From Calothrix sp. PCC 7716 (GTDB lineage: Bacteria > Cyanobacteriota > Cyanobacteriia > Cyanobacteriales > Nostocaceae), in contig NZ_AP025018.1 in NCBI RefSeq assembly GCF_019977735.1, positions 868,001-932,000 of the forward strand: DNA of 64,000 nt. Reading direction: 5' to 3'. This document shows positions 17,040 through 25,828 of this stretch, piece after piece; position 1 is the first letter of the stretch; each line of letters starts with the position of its first letter. A model generated the notes under the pieces. That model ran no database searches and was not told where the DNA came from. It saw only the letters and a list, made by a program, of their open reading frames with translations. The translations under genes and the position numbers were made by a program.

Positions 17040-17094
17040 CCCTTCGGGTTCGCCAGTTTGGCGGGACGGAAGCCGACACCGCCAAGTGGACTCA
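17040..17094 (-). repeat. 55-bp insertion element, copy A
   Basis: On the minus strand it starts TGAGTCCACTTGGCGG and ends CGAACCCGAAGGG. It sits after ATCGGTAGTGG, before AGCGATTGAAAG, inside the E motif (IGSG|AIES) of the transposase. No target duplication longer than GG is visible. Arms CCACTTGGCGG and CCGCCAAACTGG form a hairpin with one mismatch. Confidence 0.9.
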
Positions 17095-17445
17095 CCACTA
17101 CCGATTGGTAGTTTTTTCTCTATAATTTCAGGATAATTTAAACGACCTTCACGGTACGCGCGTAGTAAATAATCTCTCTGTTTTATCATAGTATTATATC
17201 GCTCTCCAGAAGCTTCATTAATAAATTTATTCATCTTTTTTATTAGCGGCAATGCACCACGTTTTTTTAAAGTTTTTCGTGCGTTTTTAAACCAATCTTT
17301 TCGCTCATTTTCTTTTGTGAAAGCCGCATCTGCAAATAGTTGTAAGTGTTCTGTAACGTGATAAAAATCATATAATTGATAAGTTTCATTTGGACATCCT
17401 AAACGCTCTAAAAGCGGAGGAATATGTAACCATATCCACTCAGCG

Positions 17446-17500
17446 CCCTTCGGGTTCGCCAGTTTGGCGGGACGGAAGCCGACACCGCCAACTGGTCTCA
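17446..17500 (-). repeat. 55-bp insertion element, copy B
   Basis: On the minus strand it runs from TGAGACCAGTTGGCGG to CGAACCCGAAGGG. It follows GCGGACGG and precedes CGCTGAGTGG, splitting the second acidic motif (IADG|AEWIW). The stem is CCAGTTGGCGG with CCGCCAAACTGG. Confidence 0.9.
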
Positions 17501-17764
17501 CCGTCCGCAATTAATAAAACTTGCTTTGCTTGGTTAATTCCTAAACTGACTAAATACATTTCCAAAATTTCTAAAAATGGTTTATGTCCATGATATGTAC
17601 CATCATTAGTAATAGGAATTTCATTGTTTTTTATTTTTTTACCTTGCTCATCAACAACATAAATTGTTAATAATTTTGGCTCTACCCATATTCCATCAAA
17701 GCCATATCGGTTTGTTTTTTCATTTTTTTCATCTGATTTGTTAATTCTTATTTTACTTCTGCCT

Positions 17765-17819
17765 CCCTTCGGGTTCGCCAGTTCAGCGGGACGGAAGCCG
17801 ACACCGCTGACTGGACTCA
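17765..17819 (-). repeat. 55-bp insertion element, copy C
   Basis: On the minus strand it runs from TGAGTCCAGTCAGCGG to CGAACCCGAAGGG. It follows GTAGACGG and precedes AGGCAGAAG, splitting the first acidic motif (IAVDG|GRSK). The stem CCAGTCAGCGG with CCGCTGAACTGG differs from copy B on both sides in a way that keeps the pairing. Confidence 0.9.
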
Positions 17820-18512
17820 CCGTCTACAGCAATTACAACACGTTGTCCTTGAAAAGTATTTCCAGGTTTTAAATTATTATTTTTTATACTCTCTATTTTT
17901 GATTGTCGCAAGTTGATTCCTATTTGACCAAATTTATATGCAAGTCGTTCAATTCTTTTTTGGCTTATGTTGATGCCCCAATCTATTAAAGTTGTACATG
18001 CTGCTTCAAATGAACTAGCAATTGCACCACCTCCACGCAATTATTGACCAGGCTAAAGGAGTTACACCTTCTTCCATTCCCAACCATTTTAAAAATGGGC
18101 TGAAGCCCTGATGCTCAAATTTATTTTTTTCTTTTTTCCCATTATTCAATTTTTCACTTTTATCATTCCTTATTGTTACATAAGGCAATAATAAAGTTAT
18201 TAAAACATTTCCAACTGTTAATATTTGTCTTCGACGACAACCATGTTTTCTTGTTTTTAACTCCCAATACCCCTGAGTTTGAATCATTGCTGTATCTAAA
18301 GCTTCCTGAGATTGAGACAAATTATGTAATAATATTGCGACACATTGCCCAGCTAGTATCAGCGCTATGTCTCTAATTTCTTGTTCACGAGCTTTAAAAA
18401 TCCGACCGTCCCATTCTTTAACATTATTCAATTCTAAAAGTTTCGTAACCGAATCTTTAAAATCTTGCAAGGATTTGCTTAAATCTAAAGTTGGATATAT
18501 ATATTTTGTCAC

Positions 18513-18883
18513 GGTAGGCGCATCCGAGTTATTAAACTATTGGTACTCGGTAATCCTACCTTTTTTTATGAACACTTTTAATAAAGCATGGTCGCTTCCA
18601 TCATATACGCTTACAATTATCGCAAATAGTGCGCTTATAATTTTTGATTCTAACGGCGCCCGTGCGCTCGGCATGGCTGCGCTATGCCATCACTTTTTAG
18701 TGTGTTTTTAGTATTTATATATTGTTTTGTATATTCATTCAATTTAGTTTATTTGCTTATTAGTAATGTAGTAATATAGTTAAATAATTTATATTGAATG
18801 TTTTTTAAGTATTAATACTGCTAATAGTGTATTAGATAAAAGTTTGTACTGAGAAGTTTTTTTTGTATGCACCTACTTTTAAG
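18513..18883. other. Gap with hairpin and dispersed palindromic repeat
   Basis: GGTAGG (18513-18518) and CCGAGT (18524-18529) pair with ACTCGG (18545-18550) and CCTACC (18555-18560), followed by seven T. This is a terminator-like hairpin on the plus strand, directly upstream of the transposase start. At 18655-18688 a palindromic repeat starts GGCGCCCGTG and contains GGCATGGCTGCGCTATGCC. The same repeat type flanks the ISAs1-like element at 45901-45945 and 47345-47379. The rest (18720-18883) is AT-rich with no feature seen. Confidence 0.6.
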
Positions 18884-19372
18884 CTAATTTAACAAAATCG
18901 CATTGCTCCCCTCTGCTATATGTAAAATCAAGTCAGTCAAATTACGGTAACGAAGCGAATAGTCTCTACATTCCAAATCTAGCATTCTTACAGGATTATC
19001 ATTAAAATTATCACAGACAACACAAAGATGAACGCTACAGTTACACCAAAGCTGAAAAATAGGAAAGCTTTTCTCAAAAAAATATGCTGACTCGCGTTGG
19101 CTATAATGTATTTCTCCTAGCCACTCATAATAAGCTGCAATTGCAGCGTTTATTGGTAATAAGTCATAGTTCTCAAAAGCAAATCGGTCAACACAGCCGT
19201 TATGCCACTCATACAACTGATAAACCTCCTGTGGCAAGTTAAATGGTAAGTCCTTAACTTTTTCATTAATTTCGTAGTGCAGAAGTCCCGGTCTTAATTC
19301 TAAAGCTCTATCAGGCATATTTATTTTTAGCCATGCCTCAATTCGCTTCAAACCTTCAATTAGTTTTGACAT
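18884..19372 (-). CDS. SMI1/KNR4 (SUKH) family protein
   Basis: The 162-residue protein has the SUKH core: a helical start (LIEGLKRIEAWLKINMP), then FNLPQEVYQLYEWHNGC (about 45-61), FENYDLLPINAAI, and FPIFQ near 104-108. SUKH proteins are mostly immunity proteins against bacterial nuclease toxins, or general binding scaffolds. The gene starts 16 bases after the hicA stop and reads in the same direction, giving a three-gene order hicB-hicA-SUKH. No toxin of the classical polymorphic type is adjacent. Intact length. Confidence 0.85.
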   Translation of the reverse strand: MSKLIEGLKRIEAWLKINMPDRALELRPGLLHYEINEKVKDLPFNLPQEVYQLYEWHNGCVDRFAFENYDLLPINAAIAAYYEWLGEIHYSQRESAYFFEKSFPIFQLWCNCSVHLCVVCDNFNDNPVRMLDLECRDYSLRYRNLTDLILHIAEGSNAILLN

Positions 19373-19388
19373 CTTTGAGTTTCAACAG

Positions 19389-19631
19389 TTAAGGAAATAA
19401 AAGTTGTATTAACTCATCACGAGTTAAACCAGAATGACTTGCAACATCTCTTAAAATAGCGTTGAGTGTACCTATTTTCAGAGGGTCATGAGCCGGAACA
19501 GTAACGTGATGTTCACCGTTCTTTTGGGTAGTCAATCGAATGTGGCTGCCTGTTTGATGGCTTACCTGATACCCCAAACGGCTTAATGCATTGGCTAATT
19601 CTCTACCAGATAAGTCTCGTGGAAGCTTCAA
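19389..19631 (-). CDS. hicA: HicA family toxin (mRNA interferase)
   Basis: The 80-residue protein has the double-stranded RNA-binding-like HicA fold: LPRDLSGRELANALSRLGY, then QTGSHIRLTT with the catalytic histidine in GSHIRL (H30), and VPAHDPLKIGTLNAILRDV. HicA cleaves mRNA. It overlaps the upstream hicB by 4 bases (ATGA-type) and is followed by the SUKH gene. All key residues are present. Confidence 0.92.
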   Translation of the reverse strand: MKLPRDLSGRELANALSRLGYQVSHQTGSHIRLTTQKNGEHHVTVPAHDPLKIGTLNAILRDVASHSGLTRDELIQLLFP

Positions 19632-19837
19632 GATGCTATTACCTCATCTCTAACTATGTGCAAACGAATGATTTTTGGACGATTTTCCTTACTAGGAAAA
19701 TGACAATGAACCGCATCGCGAACCATCTCGCGCAAAGTTTCAATATCTGAAGCTTGAGTAAAGATTGATTCACCCACAGCTTTTGCGATATAACCGCCTT
19801 CTGCGTCATCTTCAACCAAAAATAATATTTCTGTCAT
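19628..19837 (-). CDS. hicB: HicB family antitoxin
   Basis: The 69-residue protein has the degraded RNase H-like HicB fold: EILFLVEDDAEGGYIAKAVGESIFTQASDIETLREMVRDAV. The short form lacks a separate DNA-binding domain, a common variant in cyanobacteria. It precedes hicA with a 4-base overlap. ATG 19837 is the only reasonable start. Confidence 0.88.
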   Translation of the reverse strand: MTEILFLVEDDAEGGYIAKAVGESIFTQASDIETLREMVRDAVHCHFPSKENRPKIIRLHIVRDEVIAS

Positions 19838-20073
19838 ATTTTGTAACGCTACGATTTATGCAATGTTGGTTGCTTATATATCACCCAATCATTCTCATAC
19901 TAGTATATCAAGGTTTTTACTACTTTCTAGAGGCTGTAATTTCTACGGCGCCATATGCAATCAAAGCAGTATATAAGTGATTTTACGGAAAATTTAGTAA
20001 CGTTATTATTTTTATTGTTCGAGAGGGAACAATGTAAGTAGAAAATTTTGATCTATCTTACAGAAGTTAAAAA

Positions 20074-20649
20074 ATGGATTTTATCAAATTGGCTCAAAAC
20101 ACAGTCAAGTCTGTTTCCGATACAGTTGCTACAGGTGTATCAGAAGCTGGTAAAGCAGTAACGCAAACTGTAGTTCAGGCTGGAGGAAAAATTGGTGAAG
20201 CAACGATAAATACAAGTCAAGCTATTGTTGGAACAACGACAGGCGCCGTAGGAGCAGTAAGTAGCACTGTCTCAAATGCTGCAAAAACGGTTACAGAAAC
20301 TGCGGTTAAAACTGGAGAAGCTATTGGTGGCGCCGTTGCACATGGTGGTACGGTGGTAGTTGGTACAGTTGTGGGAGTTAAAGATGCAGTTGTCAATACA
20401 GCTTCGCAAACAACCAATGCTGTAACAGGGAATGTAGCCAAAGCTGGAGAAACGGTTAAAAATACTTTATTTTCGTTTATTTATGGTATAGCAGTTGTAA
20501 TTATTGCTTTATTAGGTGTCATTAATGGTTTTGTAATGGCTTATATTTATGGCAAACAGGAAATTTCTTTAATTTCTGCGAGTCTTTCAACTATATTCCT
20601 CTTTTTTACAATTGTATATAAAAAGCAGTTTTTAAAATGGTTTAGCTGA
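20074..20649 (+). CDS. Amphipathic helical-repeat protein with C-terminal membrane helices
   Basis: The 191-residue protein has residues 1-130 built of imperfect 11- to 14-residue repeats rich in A, T, V, G and K (SVSDTVATGVSEAGKAV, AAKTVTETAVKTGEAIGGAV). They resemble apolipoprotein- or LEA-like amphipathic helices. Two hydrophobic helices follow (about 133-156 and 165-182), then a basic end. It probably lies along or in a membrane. No enzyme motif. A stress or membrane-shaping role is possible but inferred from composition only. Two GGCGCC sites lie within. ATG 20074 follows a weak AGAAG ribosome site. Confidence 0.75.
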   Translation: MDFIKLAQNTVKSVSDTVATGVSEAGKAVTQTVVQAGGKIGEATINTSQAIVGTTTGAVGAVSSTVSNAAKTVTETAVKTGEAIGGAVAHGGTVVVGTVVGVKDAVVNTASQTTNAVTGNVAKAGETVKNTLFSFIYGIAVVIIALLGVINGFVMAYIYGKQEISLISASLSTIFLFFTIVYKKQFLKWFS

Positions 20650-20689
20650 AATCCTGTCCTAATGTCGGTAAATAGTTCAAATAATTGTT

Positions 20690-20727
20690 CCCCTTCCCTT
20701 GGAGAGAAGGGGTTAGGGGTTAGGTGA
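20690..20727. repeat. CCCCTTCCC...GGGGTTAGGGG hairpin repeat
   Basis: GTTCCCCTTCCCTTGGAGAG is followed by AAGGGGTTAGGGGTTAGG, an imperfect hairpin with a tandem GGGGTTA. This is a known style of intergenic repeat in filamentous cyanobacteria and may end transcription of the preceding gene. Confidence 0.6.
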
Positions 20728-20931
20728 ATTTTGATATTATGATACAGCCTAGGAAGGCTGTTCCACAATCTATCATTTACTACTTAGCACTTTTAAAACT
20801 AATATTTACTAAATATTTAAGAAATATTACGGTGGTAAATTAATGGAAGGTTTCGTAAGAATTACACTGGCTTAATAAGTGCTTGCTCAGGTGGTGAGAC
20901 TTAAAGGATACTTCAAACCAGGGGTTTAATA

Positions 20932-21639
20932 ATGGAATTAACCGTTTACAATTCTGTCAATAGCAGTCAGAGCCTTTCATATCAGCCAACGAATACATCT
21001 TTAAATACTAATTTACTAAATTCTGGTGTTGACCCAGGTTTGGTTACTCAGACAAGTTTATCGCGCGCGAGTTCTCCTCAACAGCGTACAGACAATACTA
21101 CCCAAACCGGAAACGTTATTAATGTGGTTGGAAGTGGTAATACTCTAAATGCGGCAGCAGGAGGCGCCACTTTGAATGTGAAGGGTAATAATAATGTATT
21201 AAATGGGGGTTCAGGTAACGATGTTTTTAATGTGGTGGGAGATGGTAATACTTTAATTGGAGGTAATGGTAACGATATTCTTGGCGCCGAGGGCAATAAT
21301 ACGCTTATTGGTGGCGAAGGTAATGATACTTTTGTTATACCTTCTATCCTATTTTCGTCTCCTAGTACTCGTAACCCAGTGCAGGGGCAAATTTTTATTC
21401 AGGACTTTCAAATTGGAACTGATAAACTACAGTTGCCTTCGCTAACAACTGTTGTAATAAATGCCAGAAGTGCTACATCTTCGTTTAGAGTGGTCGATTA
21501 TAATGAACTGACTCTTACTTCTAATGGACTAAATACTTATATTAGCTATCAGGGTAATTCTTTGGCGGAGCTTCAAAATGTTTCAGCTAATCAACTGAAA
21601 GAAGCTGACTTTGTGCAACCTCAGAGTTTTACTGTATGA
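20932..21639 (+). CDS. RTX-type calcium-binding repeat protein
   Basis: The 235-residue protein has a disordered N-terminus (1-55) and then glycine-rich nonapeptide repeats at about 60-135 (GGSGNDVFNV, GGNGNDILGA, GGEGNDTFVI). These would form a calcium-binding parallel beta roll. The C-terminal part (FIQDFQIGTDKLQLPSL) is the conserved closing domain of many cyanobacterial RTX proteins. Such proteins are usually secreted by type I systems through a C-terminal signal. The small size suggests a structural or adhesive protein and not a toxin. The start has AGGGGT upstream. No transporter gene is adjacent. Confidence 0.85.
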   Translation: MELTVYNSVNSSQSLSYQPTNTSLNTNLLNSGVDPGLVTQTSLSRASSPQQRTDNTTQTGNVINVVGSGNTLNAAAGGATLNVKGNNNVLNGGSGNDVFNVVGDGNTLIGGNGNDILGAEGNNTLIGGEGNDTFVIPSILFSSPSTRNPVQGQIFIQDFQIGTDKLQLPSLTTVVINARSATSSFRVVDYNELTLTSNGLNTYISYQGNSLAELQNVSANQLKEADFVQPQSFTV

Positions 21640-21701
21640 GGGTTGATTATTACTTGTTAGAAGATGTTTGAAAAGTTTATTTAGTACTCAATTTTTGGTT
21701 T

Positions 21702-21816
21702 AATCCCCCCTAGCCCCCCTTAATAAGGGGGGAATAAGAGTCATTCTTAGTTCTCTTAATTAGGGGGAAATAAAGCTCATTCTTAGCCCCCCTTATTAAG
21801 GGGGGTTGGGGGGATT
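21702..21816. repeat. CCCCCC-TTAATAAGGGGGG palindromic repeat cluster
   Basis: The ends AATCCCCCCTAGCCCCCC and GGGGGGTTGGGGGGATT are inverted copies. Each is followed inward by a TTAATAAGGGGGG-type palindrome, with a partial unit between them. The same family with an extra unit lies at 49342-49459. It sits 5 bp past the proS stop and would form strong hairpins on either strand. Confidence 0.8.
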
Positions 21817-21821
21817 TTCTA

Positions 21822-23627
21822 TTATTTAATTGCTTCCTGAATCCATTGTTTCAAAGTTGATACGACATCTTCAACTGCAATTTCTTGTGATTCTTTGGTT
21901 TTGCGCTGTACTAATTCAACTTTGCCATTTGCTAATGCTTTCCCTGTAACTATTCTATAAGGGATACCTATTAAGTCAGCATCTTTGAATTTAACACCCG
22001 CGCGTTCGTTTCTATCATCAAGCAATGTTTCTACACCTGCTTTATTTAGTTCTGTGTAGAGTTGTTCTGCTACTTCGACTTGTTTGGCATCGCTGATGTT
22101 GGGTATGCAAATGATGGCGTGATAAGGTGCTATTGCTACGGGGAAAATTATTCCGTCTTTATCGTAAGATTGTTCGACTGCTGATTGTGCCAGTCTGGAA
22201 ACTCCCACACCGTAACAACCCATAATGAGGGGTTTTTCTTCTCCTTGTTCGTTGGTAAATGTGGCGCCCATTGCTTGTGAGTACTTAGTTCCTAGTTGAA
22301 ATATATGACCTACTTCGATACCCCGCGCGCTTTGAATTGTTTGCTGTGGGTTATGCACTGCCCTGTCTCCAGGTCTTGCTTTACGCACATCTACGGTAAT
22401 GTCTGGTAATTTAATTTGCTCGTTCCAATTGGCGCCAACAACATGATACCCAGCAGTATCGGCGCCTGTGGCAAAGTTTTTTAAGTCAACGGCGGTTTTA
22501 TCAACTAGGCGTAAAAACTTTGGTGCAATATCTTTAGCTGATTTTATATGGTCGTCTGTTAAATCAGGTGCGATATAACCCAATGGTAAAGCTTTTGCCG
22601 CCCATTTTGATTGTGCATCGGCATCGGGAACGACTAGCTTTAATAATGCACTGGCGCCATATTGCGAAGCTACCTTGGTTAATTCGTTTTGTAATTTGAC
22701 TTCGTTAACTTCTTGGTCGCCACGGATGTTTACTAATACCAGTACCGTCATGCCGTTATCGTAAGAAGCTTGATATAAAACGTTTTTGACGACGTTGGTA
22801 GGGGAACACTTGAGGAACGCACACATTTTTTCTATTGTTTCGGTTCCTGGTGTTTCGACTTTTTCGTATTTTGTAAAAGGTGAAGGTTCTGCATCAGCAG
22901 GTAAGGAAACTGCTTTTTCTACGTTTGCAGCATATTGCCCATCTTCAGTGTAAAGTACTTCGTCCTCTCCTGCTTCGGCCAGTACCATAAATTCGGTTGA
23001 ACCACTTCCACCAATGGCGCCTGAGTCAGCTTCTACAGGACGAAACGCTAAACCAGAGCGACGCAGCATATTGCTGTACGCTTGGTACATATCTTGATAA
23101 GTTTTTTTCAAACTTTCCTCGTCAGCGTGGAACGAGTACCCATCCTTCATAATAAACTCGCGTCCCCGCATTAACCCAAAGCGAGGCCGAATTTCATCGC
23201 GGAACTTAGTTTGTATTTGGTAGAGGTGCTGAGGTAACTGACGGTACGAACGAATCATATCGTGCGCTACATACGTAATTACTTCCTCATGCGTAGGACC
23301 CAAAGCTACCTGACTATCGCGTCTATCAGTCAGGGCAAACATAATACCTTCAGCTTTAGTATATGTATCCCAACGTCCCGACTCTTTCCATAATTCCGCA
23401 GGCTGCAATTGTGGTAAAAGACATTCTTGGGCGCCAGTAGCATTCATTTCTTCGCGCACTATCTGAGAAACCTTTTGCAGTACCCGCCACATTAAAGGCA
23501 TGTACGCATAAAGACCAGCACCGATGCGACGAATATAACCTGCGCGAAGTAACAATTTATGACTGGGAATCTCAGCATCCGCTGGGTCATCTCTCAGTGT
23601 AACGAATAGCATTTGTGACAGTCGCAT
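21822..23627 (-). CDS. proS: Prolyl-tRNA synthetase
   Basis: The 601-residue class II aminoacyl-tRNA synthetase joins proline to tRNA-Pro. The N-terminal catalytic core has [15 protein letters not shown] and motif 2 ([21 protein letters not shown], about 141-161). An inserted editing domain (about 225-390) should clear Ala-tRNA-Pro. Motif 3 lies near [12 protein letters not shown], and the C-terminal anticodon-binding domain follows ([23 protein letters not shown] onward). Length fits the bacterial type with insertion domain. It is monocistronic, flanked by repeats. Six GGCGCC sites occur. Essential gene, no defects. Confidence 0.97.
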   Translation of the reverse strand: MRLSQMLFVTLRDDPADAEIPSHKLLLRAGYIRRIGAGLYAYMPLMWRVLQKVSQIVREEMNATGAQECLLPQLQPAELWKESGRWDTYTKAEGIMFALTDRRDSQVALGPTHEEVITYVAHDMIRSYRQLPQHLYQIQTKFRDEIRPRFGLMRGREFIMKDGYSFHADEESLKKTYQDMYQAYSNMLRRSGLAFRPVEADSGAIGGSGSTEFMVLAEAGEDEVLYTEDGQYAANVEKAVSLPADAEPSPFTKYEKVETPGTETIEKMCAFLKCSPTNVVKNVLYQASYDNGMTVLVLVNIRGDQEVNEVKLQNELTKVASQYGASALLKLVVPDADAQSKWAAKALPLGYIAPDLTDDHIKSAKDIAPKFLRLVDKTAVDLKNFATGADTAGYHVVGANWNEQIKLPDITVDVRKARPGDRAVHNPQQTIQSARGIEVGHIFQLGTKYSQAMGATFTNEQGEEKPLIMGCYGVGVSRLAQSAVEQSYDKDGIIFPVAIAPYHAIICIPNISDAKQVEVAEQLYTELNKAGVETLLDDRNERAGVKFKDADLIGIPYRIVTGKALANGKVELVQRKTKESQEIAVEDVVSTLKQWIQEAIK

Positions 23628-23726
23628 CGTTGTCCCTTTCCTCTACTAAATAATCATTTTCTCGGTTAAGTTTAAATCAAACAAATTCAACTAGGCGCCA
23701 AACTCACTAAGTTAAGCCTATCTTAT

Positions 23727-23806
23727 CTCTCTGCGCCCTCTGTGCCTCTGTGGTAAAAAAAGTTTTTTATCTTCTTACCACAGAGACGCAGAGTACACAG
23801 AGGAGG
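23727..23806. repeat. Inverted CTCTGTG...CACAGAG repeat
   Basis: CTGTGCCTCTGTGGTAA and TTACCACAGAGACGCAGAG face each other around a short A/T centre, with further CTCTG/CAGAG units outside. This intergenic repeat is of a type common in cyanobacteria and lies between proS and the divergent acyltransferase gene, close to its start. Confidence 0.75.
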
Positions 23807-23831
23807 AATTAACTAGTTTCCTAAACCTGTT

Positions 23832-25241
23832 ATGTACCAAGCACAACCACCTCTCGAATTTATTGCTCCCAAGTACAACCCTCAATTTCTGCGTCTTGCT
23901 CATTTACTGCTACCACTGTGGATGCGCGCGCAAACCTCACTCACCCAGGTCGAAGCAGAAAATGTTGAAACATTAGTAGATTTGTACAGTCAGTTTCAAG
24001 CGGGCAAAATCCGTTTTATGTTAGCATTTCGCCACCCCAAAACCGATGACCCAATAGCATTAGGGTACTTGTTTTCTCGAATCGTACCAGAAGTTGCACG
24101 TCATAAAGGCATTAAATTCACGGCGCCTATTCACGCTCATTGTATCTATGACCGAGGCATTCCACTTTGGGCAGGCGCCCACATGGGGTGGATATTGCAG
24201 TATTTAGGAGGAACACCAATACAACGTGGCAAAGCAGATTGGACGGGACTTAGAAGCGCACGCGATTTATTCGCAAACGGAGCTTTTCCAATGGCAGCGG
24301 CGCCGGAAGGTGCTACAAATGGTTTGTCAGAAATAGTTAGTCCACTTGAACCAGGTATTTCACAAATGGCGTTTTGGTGCGCTGAAGATTTACAGAAAGC
24401 AGGACGCACCGAACAAGTTGTAATACTACCAGTTGGAATTAAATATAGTTATGTAACCGAACCGTGGGACGCTATTAATGATTTACTCACCGAACTCGAA
24501 GTAAAAAGCGGGCTAAAAAGTGAGGAGTTAGGAGTGAGGAGTGAGGAGTTAACTTCTTCTACTCAGCACTCAGCACTCAGCACTCAGCGCTCTTTATACT
24601 CTCGTTTGTTGCGTTTGGCAGAGCATTTACTGTCAATAATGGAAAGCTTTTATACTAAGTTCTACCACTGCAAATTATCAACAAACGGTGGCGCCGAATT
24701 ACCAAGCGATAAAAATGAAGCTATCGCCGCGCGGTTACGTGCATTATTAGATGTAATATTACAAGTAGCAGAAGACTTTTTTAAATTACAGCCTAAAGGT
24801 AGTTTGAACGATAGATGTCGAAGAGTTGAGCAAGCTGGTTGGAACTGCATTTTTAGAGAAGACTTTAAAGATATTAAAACATTATCTGTTGTAGAAAAAG
24901 GTTTAGGCAATCGTGCAGCAGAAGAAGCCAATATGCGAATGTGGCACATGCGCGTAGTCGAAAGCTTCGTTGCTGTTACAGGCAGTTATGTACGAGAAAA
25001 TCCCACACCCGAACGCTTCGCTGAAACTCTTCTAATTTTATGGGAGATGGTAACACGAATCATTGGAAGCGATACTCAAAGGCGCCCAAATTTAGGTAAG
25101 CAAAAAGCTAATATTATTATAGGTACACCAATATCTGTTTCTGATAGATATCCAGAATATAAAGAAAGCCGTAGTGGCGCCAGACTTGCAGTAGCTAATT
25201 TAACAAAGCATTTACAGCTTAGTTTGGAAAATTTAATTTAA
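23832..25241 (+). CDS. PlsC-like acyltransferase with an in-frame repeat insertion
   Basis: The 469-residue protein is of the glycerolphosphate-acyltransferase type. The HxxxxD catalytic motif is RHPKTDD (H68, D73), and the substrate motif is APEGATNG (158-164). It would transfer acyl chains to a lipid precursor at the membrane, but the exact substrate is unknown. Residues about 229-255 ([23 protein letters not shown]) are translated from an intergenic-type repeat (24519-24593) and form a low-complexity linker between the acyltransferase domain and the helical C-terminal region. The frame is kept. ATG 23832 follows a repeat-derived GGAGG. Confidence 0.82.
   Translation: MYQAQPPLEFIAPKYNPQFLRLAHLLLPLWMRAQTSLTQVEAENVETLVDLYSQFQAGKIRFMLAFRHPKTDDPIALGYLFSRIVPEVARHKGIKFTAPIHAHCIYDRGIPLWAGAHMGWILQYLGGTPIQRGKADWTGLRSARDLFANGAFPMAAAPEGATNGLSEIVSPLEPGISQMAFWCAEDLQKAGRTEQVVILPVGIKYSYVTEPWDAINDLLTELEVKSGLKSEELGVRSEELTSSTQHSALSTQRSLYSRLLRLAEHLLSIMESFYTKFYHCKLSTNGGAELPSDKNEAIAARLRALLDVILQVAEDFFKLQPKGSLNDRCRRVEQAGWNCIFREDFKDIKTLSVVEKGLGNRAAEEANMRMWHMRVVESFVAVTGSYVRENPTPERFAETLLILWEMVTRIIGSDTQRRPNLGKQKANIIIGTPISVSDRYPEYKESRSGARLAVANLTKHLQLSLENLI
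24519..24593. repeat. GAGTGAGGAGT/ACTCAGCACTC repeat inside a coding region
   Basis: Tandem GTGAGGAGT-type units are followed by the complementary CAGCACTCAG-type units, giving a hairpin. The same repeat fills intergenic space at 32346-32504, 34998-35040 and 57045-57232. Here it is within the acyltransferase frame and adds about 25 residues. Confidence 0.85.
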
Positions 25242-25828
25242 CTTGGATGTTTAAAAGTGTCCTAAAATGTCATGAGTCACCGTAGTGTAAAGCGGAGCTT
25301 TAAGAGCAGGGTAGCATCTAATAATACTCGTTTAAACTTATATTTTTAAAGAACTTATTAAACAATTTGACCATGCTTAAATTGTTTTACCAATATGACT
25401 CACCTGGTTTTCTTCCATACTTTTGATGTATAGCATCAATCTCAGTTGGGTCTTTTAATCTTCTTTCTCTAATTTCTATCCACGTAAACAACATATTTGT
25501 GATACTTGGCCACTCAACTGTAGGTATACAATCACTATCAGAGAAAGATAAACGGCAGATTACGTCTTAATTGCACTGGGACTATTGAAGATTTGGCTCG
25601 TTACAAAGTTTTGCTCAAAGAAAGTCAAAATTTTGTTTAATATAGCGAAGATTTAGAAGCGGATGGATTTGTTGAATACTCGATATAAGAAAGCATTTTG
25701 GTTGCTGTGATTGATTGGAATAAGATTAAAAAGTAGGGTAATTATGTCTTGGGATGGTAATGTATAATTGACTTACTTTGCTACATTATATATAATAGTA
25801 ATTATTGTTAAACAGGTGCCATAAGAAT
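25242..25828 (+). other. Gap holding a decayed gene fragment
   Basis: From about 25530 to 25735 one plus-strand frame encodes GRLRLNCTGTIEDLARYKVLL, then YSEDLEADGFVEYS, then VAVIDWNKIKK. It is broken by in-frame TAA at 25638 and 25686. This looks like the C-terminal end of an uncharacterised cyanobacterial protein, now a pseudogene. The 25242-25500 part shows an AAAGCGGAGCTTT palindrome (25289-25301) and nothing else I can name. Confidence 0.55.

Larger units (their letters stand above)
16871..18512 (-). pseudogene. ISKra4-like DDE transposase gene broken by a frameshift and three 55-bp insertions
   Basis: Reading the minus strand from 18512, the N-terminal part (DLSKSLQDFKDSVTKLL, CRRRQILTVGNVLITLLLPYV) runs to about 18030. 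There a one-base frameshift leads into SSFEAACTTLIDWGINISQKRIERLAY. The frame is then broken at 17819, 17500 and 17094 by the same 55-bp insert. Removing the inserts in silico gives a continuous reading: VVIAVDG|GRSKIR, QVLLIADG|AEWIWLHIPPLL, KLPIGSG|AIESLIRQVV, ending FTSFINP at 16871. The three joints lie in what look like the D, D and E catalytic motifs. GTG 18512 is a possible start. The IS ends were not identified with certainty. The gene body has no GGCGCC. Confidence 0.85.

Noticed and set aside
16871-18512. Five or six short frames on the minus strand that look like separate small genes (for example 17031-17510, 17440-17820, 17783-18040)
   Set aside because: They are pieces of one transposase joined with translated 55-bp inserts (RCRLPSRQTGEPEG is the insert). 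Removing the inserts gives one protein.
20217-20441. Minus-strand frame opposite the helical-repeat protein, and a similar one at 21078-21296 opposite the RTX repeats
   Set aside because: Produced by repetitive coding on the plus strand (T/V/P-rich mirror). No start signals.
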